From NCBI RefSeq assembly GCF_000332495.1, contig NZ_AOGW02000006.1:663617-727616 (forward strand): a DNA stretch of 64,000 bases, in the 5' to 3' direction. A model generated the notes under the pieces. The model was not told where the DNA came from, ran no database searches, and saw only the letters and a program-made list of their open reading frames with translations. Below, one piece after another: positions 8,900-17,677 of this stretch (the stretch's first letter is position 1; each line of letters starts with the position of its first letter). The translations under genes and the position numbers were made by a program. The DNA is from Leptospira terpstrae serovar Hualin str. LT 11-33 = ATCC 700639. Lineage in GTDB: Bacteria; Spirochaetota; Leptospiria; Leptospirales; Leptospiraceae.

Positions 8900-10068
8900 G
8901 AAACAGCCTCTCCAATTAAATTTGATGCATAAGAACTAAGATAAGACATTCCTTCTGGTTTGTCACATTGGAAAATTTGAACTCCAATATTTATAGAATC
9001 GGACTCCCCTTTTTTCATACTTCTAAGGCTTCCGAAAAAAGTATAGGGTGAGGAGTTGATCACCATTTGGAAAGATACTGGAGATCCGAGTGCTCTGTTT
9101 TCAATATTAGTACCTGCCGGTAAAGACATTCCTATCCCTCTCCCATCTTGGCTTATATCTCTAACGGGCGTTGTGCGAATTAAGGTTTCCCAGTCCTTGG
9201 CATAAGCAAATTCTAATTGAAAGACAAATTCCTCCGCTTTTTGGTCTAAAAAGGCAAGTAAGGGCCCGATACCTTCAGACCCTTCGATGTTCGATTGTAA
9301 AATAGAATTTCCAAGATCTGGTAAATTACTAATAATTTCAAAATAACCAAGTAAAACTTTTCCGTTGGAGAAAAAAGGAAATATCAAAGTGGATTTAACA
9401 TTGTTTAAAAGAAGAGAATCCAAATACGATCGGACATAGATTTCGCTAAGTTTTTTCGGGCTAAAAAAACCTCTGTCTGTATAAAAAATTCTGCGATTCG
9501 CATCACGCACATAATACGGTGCTCTGGATGTTGCCAGGGCTTCCATAAGTTGTGTGTCTACGGCATAATAAAATCCAATATGAATTCTTTTAATAAAATA
9601 ACCGTAACTCGTTAACACTTGTTCCAGATGGACTTGCCATTGGTTCAAAATTTGGTTGATAATCGAAGTTTTTCCGTAAATAGAAATGACTGTTCCCAAA
9701 TCTGCAGTTTGAGCCATCTTGAATTCATAGGCAGAGATATCTTCGATGGCTGCACGTTTAGCAGATCGTTCTAGTGGTTCTATGAGAATTTCGTAGACTT
9801 GGAGCAAATCATCTTGGTAGGGATTGACTGCTTTCACCCGAAGTTCTACTCTGTTTTCTTTTAGAACACAAACAAGTGACTTTGGTTTGGAGACAATCGG
9901 TTCTGTGGTCGCAATTGTAATATGAACTGATTTTAGGATGTCTTTCACTGCTACTGGATTTGTGAGAGTAAACTTTTGTTTGGAATCCTTGTCGAGGAGA
10001 ACCGTCGTAGTCAGCTTGGAAACGATTCCCAAAACTGTCCTTTGGTCAGTCAGTCTATATTTTTTCAT
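8896..10068 (-). CDS. DUF1577/PilZ-like cytoplasmic protein
   Basis: A 390-residue soluble protein without a signal peptide. The overall look fits the leptospiral DUF1577 family. The C-terminal third (about 295-385) has RTTPVRDISQDGRGIGMSLP followed by beta-rich sequence, which resembles the DxSxxG part of a PilZ cyclic-di-GMP-binding domain. The middle (about 125-290) could be a GAF-like or second PilZ-like region. If PilZ, the protein would respond to cyclic di-GMP; that is inference. It begins only 12 bases from the divergent gene at 10081 and overlaps the next gene by four bases. Confidence 0.6.
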   Translation of the reverse strand: MKKYRLTDQRTVLGIVSKLTTTVLLDKDSKQKFTLTNPVAVKDILKSVHITIATTEPIVSKPKSLVCVLKENRVELRVKAVNPYQDDLLQVYEILIEPLERSAKRAAIEDISAYEFKMAQTADLGTVISIYGKTSIINQILNQWQVHLEQVLTSYGYFIKRIHIGFYYAVDTQLMEALATSRAPYYVRDANRRIFYTDRGFFSPKKLSEIYVRSYLDSLLLNNVKSTLIFPFFSNGKVLLGYFEIISNLPDLGNSILQSNIEGSEGIGPLLAFLDQKAEEFVFQLEFAYAKDWETLIRTTPVRDISQDGRGIGMSLPAGTNIENRALGSPVSFQMVINSSPYTFFGSLRSMKKGESDSINIGVQIFQCDKPEGMSYLSSYASNLIGEAVS

Positions 10069-10080
10069 GGTCTAAACAGT

Positions 10081-10812
10081 ATGATACGTAAAATCCTAAT
10101 TTTTGCCATAGTTTTTCCATCTTTTTTGCCTCTATGGGCAGAAAAACCAAAATACCAATATTTCGGAAAGGCATACGATCTGAGTACTGGGAAGTATATA
10201 TATTCAGACAATCATAAAGAATATTATAATAATGGAAAGCATATCTATTCAGATATCCTCTACAAAGATGAAGAAGGAAAGGTGTTTGGATCCAAACATA
10301 TTGAGTTTGATAAAAACTCGGAAGTTCCAACCTTCAAAACAGAAGACTTTAGAGATGGTTATACGGAAGGTGCTGACGTAAAAGGTAAAACGGTTCGCTT
10401 ATTTTCGAAACGTAAAAAAGAAGATCCTCTTGCTGAACGGACCTATACTCCAAAATCTCCAGCTGTAATGGATGGCGGTTTTGATTATTTTGTTAGAAAT
10501 AATTGGGAGGCTTTGGCAAAGGGCGAAAGGATGTCTTTTCATTTCCTTGCTCCCATCCAATTAGATGATTATAAATTTGCCGCTGAAAAAATTAGAGATG
10601 GGGAATGGAAGGGAAGGTCTGCATTATATTTACGATTGGAAGTGGATAATTTTATTTTGAAACAGGTTGTGAAACCCTTTCTTTTAGTTTATGATGTCAG
10701 GACCAGACGAATATTACAGTTCGAAGGGCTTTCTAATATCAATGATGAAAACGGTAAAAGTTTGAAAGTAAAAATTGTCTACGATTATCCAAAGGATGTA
10801 TTGGAACCTTGA
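10081..10812 (+). CDS. Secreted protein of unknown function
   Basis: A 243-residue protein starting at [20 protein letters not shown], a textbook signal peptide, with cleavage likely just before EKPKYQYF. The open frame extends upstream to 9976, but that part is antisense to the DUF1577-like gene and would bury the signal peptide, so ATG 10081 is preferred. The mature protein is rich in Tyr, Lys and Asp with several short beta-like repeats and no Cys. I do not recognise the family. Its stop overlaps the TTG start of aat by four bases, so they share a transcript. Confidence 0.7.
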   Translation: MIRKILIFAIVFPSFLPLWAEKPKYQYFGKAYDLSTGKYIYSDNHKEYYNNGKHIYSDILYKDEEGKVFGSKHIEFDKNSEVPTFKTEDFRDGYTEGADVKGKTVRLFSKRKKEDPLAERTYTPKSPAVMDGGFDYFVRNNWEALAKGERMSFHFLAPIQLDDYKFAAEKIRDGEWKGRSALYLRLEVDNFILKQVVKPFLLVYDVRTRRILQFEGLSNINDENGKSLKVKIVYDYPKDVLEP

Positions 10813-11474
10813 CGCAAAGAAGTTTAGATCAGTTCTTTAAAAACCCAAGAACATGGAAGGAAGATCTTGTTGCAGTGGGTGGGGATTTTTCCGTAGAGCG
10901 TTTGTTATATGCTTACAAACGAGGAATTTTCCCTTGGTCTGAAGATCCCATTCGTTGGTATTGTTTAGATCCCCGCGCTATCTTTGATTTACAAAGGGTT
11001 CATTTTTCCAAAACTGTTCTTCGTAAAGTGAGGCAAGGTAAGTTTCGCGTCACTTTCAATGAAGCCTTTCCGATCGTGATGCAAGGATGTTCTTATAGAG
11101 AAAAAGATAATACTTGGATCACTCCAGGATTTATCGAAGGGTATTTAGAATTACATCGATTGGGATGGGCTCATTCTGTAGAAGTATGGAATACGGAAAA
11201 TATTTTGGTGGGTGGGGTGTATGGGGTGGCAATCGGTAAGTTTTTTGCCGGAGAAAGTATGTTTTCTTTTGAATCAGATGCAGGTAAGATTGGGTTATAC
11301 CATTTGTTTGAATCCTTAAGAAAGTCAGGTTTTCAACTTTTTGACACCCAACAACTCAATCATGTGACTTGGCAATTGGGTGCCTACGAAATTCCCAAAC
11401 ATTCTTACTTGGACCGCTTAGAACGTGCCTTAGGTGATGAAAATCCTTGGATCATTCTACCTTCACACGACTGA
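10809..11474 (+). CDS. aat: Leucyl/phenylalanyl-tRNA-protein transferase
   Basis: A 221-residue Aat enzyme, which adds Leu or Phe from aminoacyl-tRNA to proteins with N-terminal Arg or Lys, marking them for ClpS/ClpAP degradation (N-end rule). Family motifs are plain: [28 protein letters not shown], the [21 protein letters not shown] stretch (shown here in part), [19 protein letters not shown] and [14 protein letters not shown]. The start codon is TTG at 10809, overlapping the upstream stop in TTGA. It converges with the lipoprotein gene at 11452, overlapping by 23 bases at the 3' ends. Confidence 0.93.
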   Translation: MTQRSLDQFFKNPRTWKEDLVAVGGDFSVERLLYAYKRGIFPWSEDPIRWYCLDPRAIFDLQRVHFSKTVLRKVRQGKFRVTFNEAFPIVMQGCSYREKDNTWITPGFIEGYLELHRLGWAHSVEVWNTENILVGGVYGVAIGKFFAGESMFSFESDAGKIGLYHLFESLRKSGFQLFDTQQLNHVTWQLGAYEIPKHSYLDRLERALGDENPWIILPSHD

Positions 11475-12042
11475 ACTCATCCAATTCTACTTTCCACAAT
11501 TTTTGAATCTCACCTGTAATACTTTCCCATTCTTTATCACCTAACTTTGGTGCTTTGTAAGGATCAAAATTAGGGTGGTTTTCCCAAAAAACATCCAAAT
11601 CCTGTTTGGAAATGGTCGTCCTAAAAATCTCTGCTTCTTGGATTTCTGCATCAGGATTTTTTTCTCCCTGAATGAAAAAAGGTTTGGAAAGACTAAGGGA
11701 TAACCTATGGAACTGGTGGAGGGCCAGAGCATAACCCACTCGAAGTAGGACCAAACTATGGTATTCTGTGCCTGTCTTTCGGTAATCGGATGCATCATTG
11801 AAAGTGAGTGCTGAGTTACTACCATAGGTGATGTGGACTTCGTTTTTAGTGTCCGAATCGACACCTGATTCGAATCGTTTGAATTCTTGTCCCAGAATTT
11901 TTGGCAAAACTAGATTTGAAAAAACGAAAAGGTTTTCGTGATTCCCATCTCGTAAAGCAGTGATTTCTTGTTTGGTAATATCTTTTGGTTGGCAGCCAAG
12001 AAATAAAACAGCAGTTACAAGCAAGTTGAGAACAAGTTTCAT
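11452..12042 (-). CDS. Putative lipoprotein of unknown function
   Basis: A 196-residue protein when started at ATG 12042, which gives the lipoprotein signal [17 protein letters not shown] with Cys17 as the lipidated residue. The open frame continues upstream to 12072, but the ATG at 12042 has an AAAGG ribosome binding site six to seven bases away, and the longer form would bury the signal. The start lies one base after the stop of the DUF962 gene. The mature part is soluble-looking with no family I recognise. The 3' end overlaps aat by 23 bases on the opposite strand. Confidence 0.7.
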   Translation of the reverse strand: MKLVLNLLVTAVLFLGCQPKDITKQEITALRDGNHENLFVFSNLVLPKILGQEFKRFESGVDSDTKNEVHITYGSNSALTFNDASDYRKTGTEYHSLVLLRVGYALALHQFHRLSLSLSKPFFIQGEKNPDAEIQEAEIFRTTISKQDLDVFWENHPNFDPYKAPKLGDKEWESITGEIQKLWKVELDEFSRVKVE

Positions 12043-12043
12043 C

Positions 12044-12379
12044 TTAGCCTTTATTTGACTTAATTTTGGCAAATTCTACATCAATGCGACCGGTTAACAT
12101 TTTGAAATACATGATCCAATCTGATACAAAGGAATAAATGGGATAGGTGAAGGTTGCTGGTCGGTTTCTTTCCACGAAAAAATGTCCAATCCATGCAAAG
12201 AAATACCCACTAACAAGTGCGAATGCTAAGATATAAAATTTACCTGTGGATATAAATCCAAGGATACATCCTAATGCTAGACTCGATCCAATAAAGTGAA
12301 GAGCACGATTGAAGGGATGGCTATGTTCCTCTAAATAAAAAGGGAAAAAATCTTTTAGTGTTTTGTATTTCTTTTCCAT
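12044..12379 (-). CDS. DUF962/Mpo1-like membrane protein
   Basis: A 111-residue protein with several membrane segments (about 28-45, 48-66 and possibly 77-92). It has the DUF962 (YGL010w/Mpo1) pattern: EEHSHPFNRALHFIGSSLA near the N-terminus and GHFFVERNRPATFTYP in the middle. The His residues of these motifs are proposed iron ligands in yeast Mpo1, a 2-hydroxy fatty acid dioxygenase. Bacterial members are mostly uncharacterised, so the reaction is inferred. The downstream lipoprotein gene follows after a single base. Confidence 0.85.
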   Translation of the reverse strand: MEKKYKTLKDFFPFYLEEHSHPFNRALHFIGSSLALGCILGFISTGKFYILAFALVSGYFFAWIGHFFVERNRPATFTYPIYSFVSDWIMYFKMLTGRIDVEFAKIKSNKG

Positions 12380-12468
12380 ACATGACTCCTTGTCTTTGAT
12401 CTTAGTAGATATTTCAACTTTGCCAAGACAAAAATGATTCTAAATATTAGAGTTTATCCCTAGTTTTT

Positions 12469-12497
12469 TTGTCTATATTCCATAATTGGGATATGAT
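12469..12497 (+). promoter_or_regulatory. Putative sigma-70 promoter for the small zinc-finger-like gene
   Basis: TTGTCT (12469-12474) and TATGAT (12492-12497) are separated by 17 bases, a good match to the vegetative consensus spacing. This would start transcription near 12504, leaving a leader of about 90 bases before ATG 12595. The leader contains a 12-base inverted repeat, TAATGTGCATTA (12532-12543), that could be an operator. The call rests on sequence pattern only. Confidence 0.45.
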
Positions 12498-12594
12498 TTC
12501 AAAATTGTGTTGCGCGTTAGGGGGTACTGACTAATGTGCATTAACATTTAGAATCTAACAGAGAGTTAAATTTAGTAAGAAAGCAGGAGAATGT

Positions 12595-12882
12595 ATGAAA
12601 CCTAAATCGATTAAACCGGATGAGCTGAGTAAGATTTTTTCCGAACTAAAAAAAGGGGAAGAGTCTGCAATAGGTAGCTATTTGGTAAAAGGGGTTCGCC
12701 TTCAAATCAGTAAATACAATCTATCTGGAGCGGAAAGAGTTCAGTTGTTGTACAAACGAAGAAGAGCTCAAGGGATGTGTATCGTATGCGGAAAAAAAGT
12801 CACAAAGAAAAATCCATCTACAGACCAACTCTATAGATTGTGCGAAGAACACCGCAATAAGATTGATAAAGGTTCTAAATAA
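12595..12882 (+). CDS. Small zinc-finger-like protein, unknown function
   Basis: A 95-residue basic protein with a strong ribosome binding site (AGGAGA, a few bases before ATG 12595). The C-terminal half has four potential metal ligands, MCIVCGKK (Cys62, Cys65) and RLCEEHRN (Cys83, His86), separated by a basic loop, which suggests a small treble-clef or zinc-ribbon fold. The preceding segment VQLLYKRRRAQG is very basic, consistent with nucleic-acid binding. The gene stands alone with its own promoter and a long leader, and converges on the DUF1289 gene. No family name is offered. Confidence 0.75.
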   Translation: MKPKSIKPDELSKIFSELKKGEESAIGSYLVKGVRLQISKYNLSGAERVQLLYKRRRAQGMCIVCGKKVTKKNPSTDQLYRLCEEHRNKIDKGSK

Positions 12883-12887
12883 CCATT

Positions 12888-13064
12888 TTACTTGAGAGAG
12901 CCTCCCGCCTTTCTTTGCGGGAGCTCACCCCAAACTTTTTCTCTCTCTTCTTCGGTCATCACAGACCAACTTCCAATCTCTTCTAAAGTACGAAAACAGC
13001 CGGCGCAGAGCCCTGAATCCGGATCCATCATACAGACTTTGGTACAAGGCGATTTTAGTGACAT
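12888..13064 (-). CDS. DUF1289 family small Cys-rich protein
   Basis: A 58-residue open frame on the minus strand, easily missed because of its size. Translation begins MSLKSPCTKVCMMDPDSGLC and continues AGCFRTLEEIGSWSVMTEEE, then VWGELPQRKAGG. This is the DUF1289 signature: SPCxxVCxxDPxxGLCxGCxRTLxEIxxW, then a helix ending in LPxRxA. Four conserved Cys (7, 11, 20, 23) suggest a metal or Fe-S site; the function of the family is unknown. It is convergent with the zinc-finger-like gene, whose stop is five bases away, and divergent from flgN. No clear ribosome binding site is visible upstream. Confidence 0.8.
   Translation of the reverse strand: MSLKSPCTKVCMMDPDSGLCAGCFRTLEEIGSWSVMTEEEREKVWGELPQRKAGGSLK
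12898..12926 (+). terminator. Hairpin, possible terminator between convergent small genes
   Basis: GAG-C-CTCCCGC (12898-12908) pairs with GCGGGAG-CTC (12917-12926) around an eight-base loop, with one bulged C. The plus-strand transcript continues ACCCCAAACTTTTTCTC, so the U tract is weak and displaced by several bases. It lies 16 bases past the stop of the zinc-finger-like gene and inside the 3' part of the DUF1289 gene. Terminator function for the plus-strand gene is likely but not certain. Confidence 0.45.
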
Positions 13065-13150
13065 AGGCCTGAAAATAGTAAATTTTTATAAATTTTCCTA
13101 AGCTAGTTTGGGAATCCGTCGATCCTTCCCATAAGGGAAAAGGAATTCGC

Positions 13151-13663
13151 ATGTTGGATTGGGTAGAATCACTTAGAAGTTTATTTACTAATGAAATAGA
13201 CTGTTACAAGCGCCTTTTAGAATTGGAAGGCAAAAAAAGAGCTGCGATCCATTCTGCGGACGGAAAATCCCTAGAGTCTTTCGTGAAAGACAGTTATCAC
13301 ATTATGGTAGAAGCCTCTGAATTGGAACGAATTCGAATGAAGGCCATCGAAGATGTCTATGATAAAGAAAAATTCAAAAAAGACGAATCTTCCATCACAC
13401 TTACTAATTTTTTAAACCAACTGGATCGTGAGTCCAATTTTAAATTAAAAACATTTGCTTTAGAATTAAAGAAGGTAGTGGCCGATTTGAAGGACGCTAT
13501 CATTACCAATGACAAACTCTTAAAAACAAGAAAAGAGTTTTTGCAAACAACTGTTGACTCTTTGCAAGAGTTATCTAGAGAAAAAGTTTATACCTCACAC
13601 AAACAACCGACAAGGCGTGGGCAGGGCCAAAAAGGCGCGATCATTTTGAACGCGACTGCCTAG
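13151..13663 (+). CDS. flgN: Flagellar hook-filament junction chaperone FlgN
   Basis: A 170-residue, mostly helical protein directly upstream of flgK. FlgN binds and protects the C-termini of FlgK and FlgL before export through the flagellar type III apparatus. The length, the predicted long helices (about 5-50, 75-145) and the position next to flgK and flgL fit; sequence conservation of FlgN is low, so the call is partly from context. AAAAGGA lies six bases before the ATG. The C-terminal tail (from about 145) is basic and disordered-looking. flgK follows after nine bases. Confidence 0.8.
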   Translation: MLDWVESLRSLFTNEIDCYKRLLELEGKKRAAIHSADGKSLESFVKDSYHIMVEASELERIRMKAIEDVYDKEKFKKDESSITLTNFLNQLDRESNFKLKTFALELKKVVADLKDAIITNDKLLKTRKEFLQTTVDSLQELSREKVYTSHKQPTRRGQGQKGAIILNATA

Positions 13664-13672
13664 GAGAATCGT

Positions 13673-15586
13673 ATGGGATCAACATTCCAGGGAATTGAAA
13701 TAGGGAAACGAGGACTTTCGGTCCACCAACAAGCGATCCAAACTACAGGTCATAACATATCCAATGCGGATAACAAACATTATGCTCGCCAACGAGTGGT
13801 AATGAACAGTATGGATCCCATTTATGATCCAGCGTTCAATCGGGCAGAAGTTCCCGGTCAAATTGGACAAGGGGTGAAAATTTCCGAAATTGAAAGAGTT
13901 CGGGATAGTTTCATTGATGATCGTATCATTGATTCTTCTTCTCTCAAAGAGTATTGGGGTAAAAAAAACGACTACCTTTACCAAGTAGAAACTGTATTTA
14001 ACGAACCAACGGGAACAACCCTTCGTTCCATGATGGATCAGTTTTGGTCTTCCTGGGAAGATCTTTCTAATTATCCAGAAGAAACCGCACATAGGGCCGT
14101 GGTACAAGAGAAAGCAGAAGCACTTGGTTCCCGCATGGAAGATGTGTATCGTAAACTTTCTCTTCTTCGTGACCAGTCCAATCGTGAAATTGAATCCAAA
14201 GTGAACCATTTAAATACGGTTGCTGAAAATATCAAATCGCTAAATGAAAAAATCACAAAATCGCAAGCGTTAGGTGACAATCCAAATGACCTTCTTGACA
14301 GAAGGGACGAACTTTTACAAGAACTTGCGGGAATGGCGGACATAACCATTGGTCGCAGTGATGAAGATGAACTGATGGTTTTTATTGGCCAACAGATCCT
14401 TGTCCAAGGTCAAAAAGTCCATAAAATCGATCTCGTCGGAAATGCAAATAACGATGGGCTTTTAGATCTTAAGTGGTCAGAAACTGGAGATACAGTTTTA
14501 CTCCGCCAAGGAAGTATCCAAGCCCTCTTTGAAATTCGAGATCGGATTTTAGTAGAAAAAATCAATGCAGTCGATGCCCTTGCGATCAATGCCATGGATG
14601 TCATCAATGAAATCCACAAAGATGGATTTGGACTCAATGGAAAAACCAATTTAAACTTTTTTGAAAGTCGAGCCCTTGCGACAAACACTTTTGGGGAAAT
14701 AGATTCCGATGGCGACGGCCTCAACGACAAAACGGCTGTGTTTCGGGTAACTGGTCGTACTTCTCTTGATGCAGATCGTCCGATTGGAATTTCAGGAACC
14801 ATGCGTTTTTTGAAAGCAAGTCCTGGTGGCGAAACAGAGGTTCTTGTTCCTTATTCCAAAGACGATACTTTGAATGCAGTCATCAAACGTATCAATCGTT
14901 CGGAAACCGGTGTCGTAGCCTACATGTCGCATGACAACCAGTTGGCGCTAAAATCTACAACAAACCCATTGGATAAAAAAGAAAACTTTATGATCCGCCA
15001 CTTAGAAGACTCAGGCGAACTTCTTGTTGGTCTGACAGGAATTCTAACAGCAACGGGAGTGGCTGGATCTTTTGATTATCGAAAAGTTGGAGAAATCAAT
15101 AAGTTCCAAGCCAATGCTCAGGACATCACTCTCACTCCGATGTATCATCCCTCTTCGTTTTTTAAAATGTCAGAAGATGTAAGAAACAATCCGGCAAACA
15201 TTGCCGCAGCTCGCGGTAAGGATGTGAATGGGTCTGGTGATTACAATTCACCTAACGGACAAAAAGACGGATCTAATGCCCTCCTCATTGCTGCAGCCCT
15301 CCGAGAAAAACCGGTGATGTTTGATTATTCCAAAACAACGGATGATTTTTACAACTCACTCATCTCTAGATTGGGAACAGAAGCTAGGGAAGCAAAACAA
15401 GAGTATACAACGCAAAATGAACTGATGGTAGAACTTGAGAATATGCGTCAGTCTGTGATGGGTGTGAATTTGGATGAAGAAATGGCCAATATGGTTCAGT
15501 TCCAGCAGTCCTATAACGCATCGGCACGAATGATCTCAACACTCAATGAGATGTTAGATACCATCATCAATAGGTTAGGTGTATAA
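13673..15586 (+). CDS. flgK: Flagellar hook-associated protein 1 (FlgK)
   Basis: A 637-residue HAP1 that joins the hook to the filament in the periplasmic flagellum. The N-terminal motif [20 protein letters not shown] with HNISNADN and the C-terminal coiled-coil segment [20 protein letters not shown] are the conserved D0/D1 parts of the family. The middle variable domain carries DSDGDGLND (residues 344-352), which fits a calcium-binding DxDxDGxxD loop and is unusual for FlgK. The gene is followed by flgL after two bases. ATG 13673 has AGGAG upstream. Confidence 0.95.
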   Translation: MGSTFQGIEIGKRGLSVHQQAIQTTGHNISNADNKHYARQRVVMNSMDPIYDPAFNRAEVPGQIGQGVKISEIERVRDSFIDDRIIDSSSLKEYWGKKNDYLYQVETVFNEPTGTTLRSMMDQFWSSWEDLSNYPEETAHRAVVQEKAEALGSRMEDVYRKLSLLRDQSNREIESKVNHLNTVAENIKSLNEKITKSQALGDNPNDLLDRRDELLQELAGMADITIGRSDEDELMVFIGQQILVQGQKVHKIDLVGNANNDGLLDLKWSETGDTVLLRQGSIQALFEIRDRILVEKINAVDALAINAMDVINEIHKDGFGLNGKTNLNFFESRALATNTFGEIDSDGDGLNDKTAVFRVTGRTSLDADRPIGISGTMRFLKASPGGETEVLVPYSKDDTLNAVIKRINRSETGVVAYMSHDNQLALKSTTNPLDKKENFMIRHLEDSGELLVGLTGILTATGVAGSFDYRKVGEINKFQANAQDITLTPMYHPSSFFKMSEDVRNNPANIAAARGKDVNGSGDYNSPNGQKDGSNALLIAAALREKPVMFDYSKTTDDFYNSLISRLGTEAREAKQEYTTQNELMVELENMRQSVMGVNLDEEMANMVQFQQSYNASARMISTLNEMLDTIINRLGV

Positions 15587-15588
15587 AA

Positions 15589-16857
15589 ATGATTCGAATC
15601 ACTAACATGATGCAAAACAATTCCTTGGTGCGAAACTTAAACCGCCACCAAGTGGCTATGGACGAAACCCAAACCCAATTGGGTACGGGATTAAAAATCC
15701 GTAAACCATCGGATGATCCAGGTGCGGCGACAAACCAAATGTACTTTCGATCTCGATTAAACGAACTTTCCCAATACGAAGAAAACATTGGGGATGGATA
15801 CCAAAGGTTACAACAAATTGATGGTGTCCTAGACAAAATGGGCGAAATTTTCCAAAGAGCACGGGTGCTTACAGTTCAGGCCGGAAACGGAATTTACCAA
15901 GGGGACAAGGGATTTGAATTGGAAGTGGCTATCGGTAAAGAGATAGACCAACATTTACGTGCCATAGTTGATCTTGCCAATGCTCGTGATGCGACCGGGC
16001 AACCTTTGTTTGGTGGTCATGTCATTGAAAGGCCTCCATTCGAACCTATTGAATCTAAAATCAAAGGATTGCAAGGTCTTGAACTCAAAAACCAATATGT
16101 GGGAGTTGAGTATCGGGGTGATATCGGAGAACAACTCCGTGAAATCGAAAAGGGTGAGTATATCCCAATTACCATTCCTGGTAACAAAGTGTTCTGGGGA
16201 ACAAACGTGAGTGTTACTTCCAAAGTTGATAACTCAGCTTACCAAGCAACTTCCGACCAAAAGTTTAAAATTGATGGAGTAGAAATACATATTTCAGTGG
16301 GGGATACCATTGATGATGTGATTGATAAAATTAATAATTCTCCTCTAGAAGTGAAAGCAAGTAAACTTGCTCAAGATAATATCTCTATTTCTTCGACAGC
16401 ACCTCACCAAATTTGGTTGGAAGATGTAGATGGAGGAACAGTTTTACGTGACATCGGTCTTGTGGAACCAAGTGCAAGTGAACCACCAAATAACTTTTCT
16501 AAGTCGGCAACAGTCACTGGCCTTTCCGTCTTTGACGTTCTTATCCAACTCCGAAATGACCTCATCCAAAAAGACCAAGAACGAATTGGTGGTAGGGATT
16601 TAGGTGATCTGGATTTAGCATTGGAAAATATCCTTCGCCATCGGGCAACAATCGGTGCTCGTATGAACCGTTTGGAACAACATGAAGAACGAGTGTCCTA
16701 TGATAAAATGTATATGACCGAACTTCTTGCTAAAAATGAAGGGATCGATTTTCCAGAAACCATTATGAATATGAAATGGTTAGAAACCATTCATAGTTAT
16801 GCGCTCAATGTCGGTTCTAAAATTATTAAACCAACTTTGATGGATTTCCTTCGGTAA
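15589..16857 (+). CDS. flgL: Flagellar hook-associated protein 3 (FlgL)
   Basis: A 422-residue HAP3, the second junction protein between hook and filament. The flagellin-type N-terminus MIRITNMMQNNSLVRNLNRH, the following GTGLKIRKPSDDPGAA motif and the C-terminal helix with ETIMNMKWLETIHSYALN identify it. At 422 residues it is longer than the roughly 300-residue enteric FlgL, with the extra sequence in the middle (about 190-320). It starts two bases after the flgK stop, and its AGG-containing ribosome binding site lies in the end of flgK. Confidence 0.94.
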   Translation: MIRITNMMQNNSLVRNLNRHQVAMDETQTQLGTGLKIRKPSDDPGAATNQMYFRSRLNELSQYEENIGDGYQRLQQIDGVLDKMGEIFQRARVLTVQAGNGIYQGDKGFELEVAIGKEIDQHLRAIVDLANARDATGQPLFGGHVIERPPFEPIESKIKGLQGLELKNQYVGVEYRGDIGEQLREIEKGEYIPITIPGNKVFWGTNVSVTSKVDNSAYQATSDQKFKIDGVEIHISVGDTIDDVIDKINNSPLEVKASKLAQDNISISSTAPHQIWLEDVDGGTVLRDIGLVEPSASEPPNNFSKSATVTGLSVFDVLIQLRNDLIQKDQERIGGRDLGDLDLALENILRHRATIGARMNRLEQHEERVSYDKMYMTELLAKNEGIDFPETIMNMKWLETIHSYALNVGSKIIKPTLMDFLR

Positions 16858-16912
16858 ACGAAACTAAATGACGGTAATATTAGAAAGAATAGAAACTACT
16901 ACAGGAACTAGA

Positions 16913-17374
16913 ATGTCGGTAACGATTCACACAAAACCTTTCGGAACCATCCAAGTGGACTCAAAACAAATCTTAAAATTTCCGCAAGGATTGTTGGGAT
17001 TTGAGGAATTTGATGAGTATGCACTGATTGAAGAAAGTCCAGAAAGTCCTTTCAAATGGTTACAATCGACCAAAGAATCGGGACTAGCATTTATTGTCAT
17101 TCAGCCTGAACTTTTTATGAATGATTACAAACCTGCCGTTTCTGATGAAGAACTTAATGATATTGGACTTCAGTCTTGGAAAGAAGGATTGACATTCCTT
17201 ATTGTAACGATTCCCCATGACAATCCCAAAGGAATGACAGCAAATTTACAAGGGCCAATCATTTTGAACGGAAAAGAGGGTAAGGGAAAACAATGTATTT
17301 CTCGTGATGAAAATCATCCAATTCGAAAAAACATTATTGAGTCTATGGAAGAAATGTCTTCCGAAAAGGTATAA
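16913..17374 (+). CDS. fliW: Flagellar assembly factor FliW
   Basis: A 153-residue FliW when started at ATG 16913, which has AGGA six bases upstream; the frame is open from 16868, but that ATG lacks a binding site. FliW binds CsrA and flagellin so that free flagellin controls translation of its own message. Typical motifs: TKPFGTIQVDSKQILKFPQG, GLLGFEEFDEYAL and the SPFKWLQSTKESGLAFIVIQ segment. csrA follows four bases after the stop, the classical FliW-CsrA arrangement. Confidence 0.93.
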   Translation: MSVTIHTKPFGTIQVDSKQILKFPQGLLGFEEFDEYALIEESPESPFKWLQSTKESGLAFIVIQPELFMNDYKPAVSDEELNDIGLQSWKEGLTFLIVTIPHDNPKGMTANLQGPIILNGKEGKGKQCISRDENHPIRKNIIESMEEMSSEKV

Positions 17375-17377
17375 TCC

Positions 17378-17617
17378 GTGTTAGTTCTTGCGAGGAGGAG
17401 TAACCAATCAATCATGATCGGTGACGATATTGAAATTGTCATCGTAGATATAAAGGGTGATCAAGTAAAGATTGGTGTCAAAGCTCCCAAAAATGTTTCT
17501 GTTCATCGTGCAGAAGTATATAAAGAAATCCAAGAAGAAAACAAAAAAGCAGCCGGTGCCAACATCAAACCAGAAGATTTGGGCAAACTTGGAGATTTGT
17601 TCAAAAAGAAAACTTAA
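17378..17617 (+). CDS. csrA: Translational regulator CsrA
   Basis: A 79-residue CsrA, an RNA-binding dimer that blocks ribosome binding at GGA motifs in leaders. The start is GTG at 17378. The sequence opens with the canonical [19 protein letters not shown], then [20 protein letters not shown]. The C-terminal tail from about residue 55 ([20 protein letters not shown]) is longer than in enteric CsrA (61 residues). Together with fliW it should control flagellar filament protein synthesis. Confidence 0.95.
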   Translation: MLVLARRSNQSIMIGDDIEIVIVDIKGDQVKIGVKAPKNVSVHRAEVYKEIQEENKKAAGANIKPEDLGKLGDLFKKKT

Positions 17618-17677
17618 CTTGATCTTTCCCTAGAACAGAGTTTCCCTGGAAATTAACTTCGGGGAGTATCTTCATCT

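Noticed and set aside
13679..14209. 176-residue minus-strand open frame inside flgK
   Set aside because: It is antisense to strongly conserved flgK coding sequence, has an unlikely composition and no start signal.
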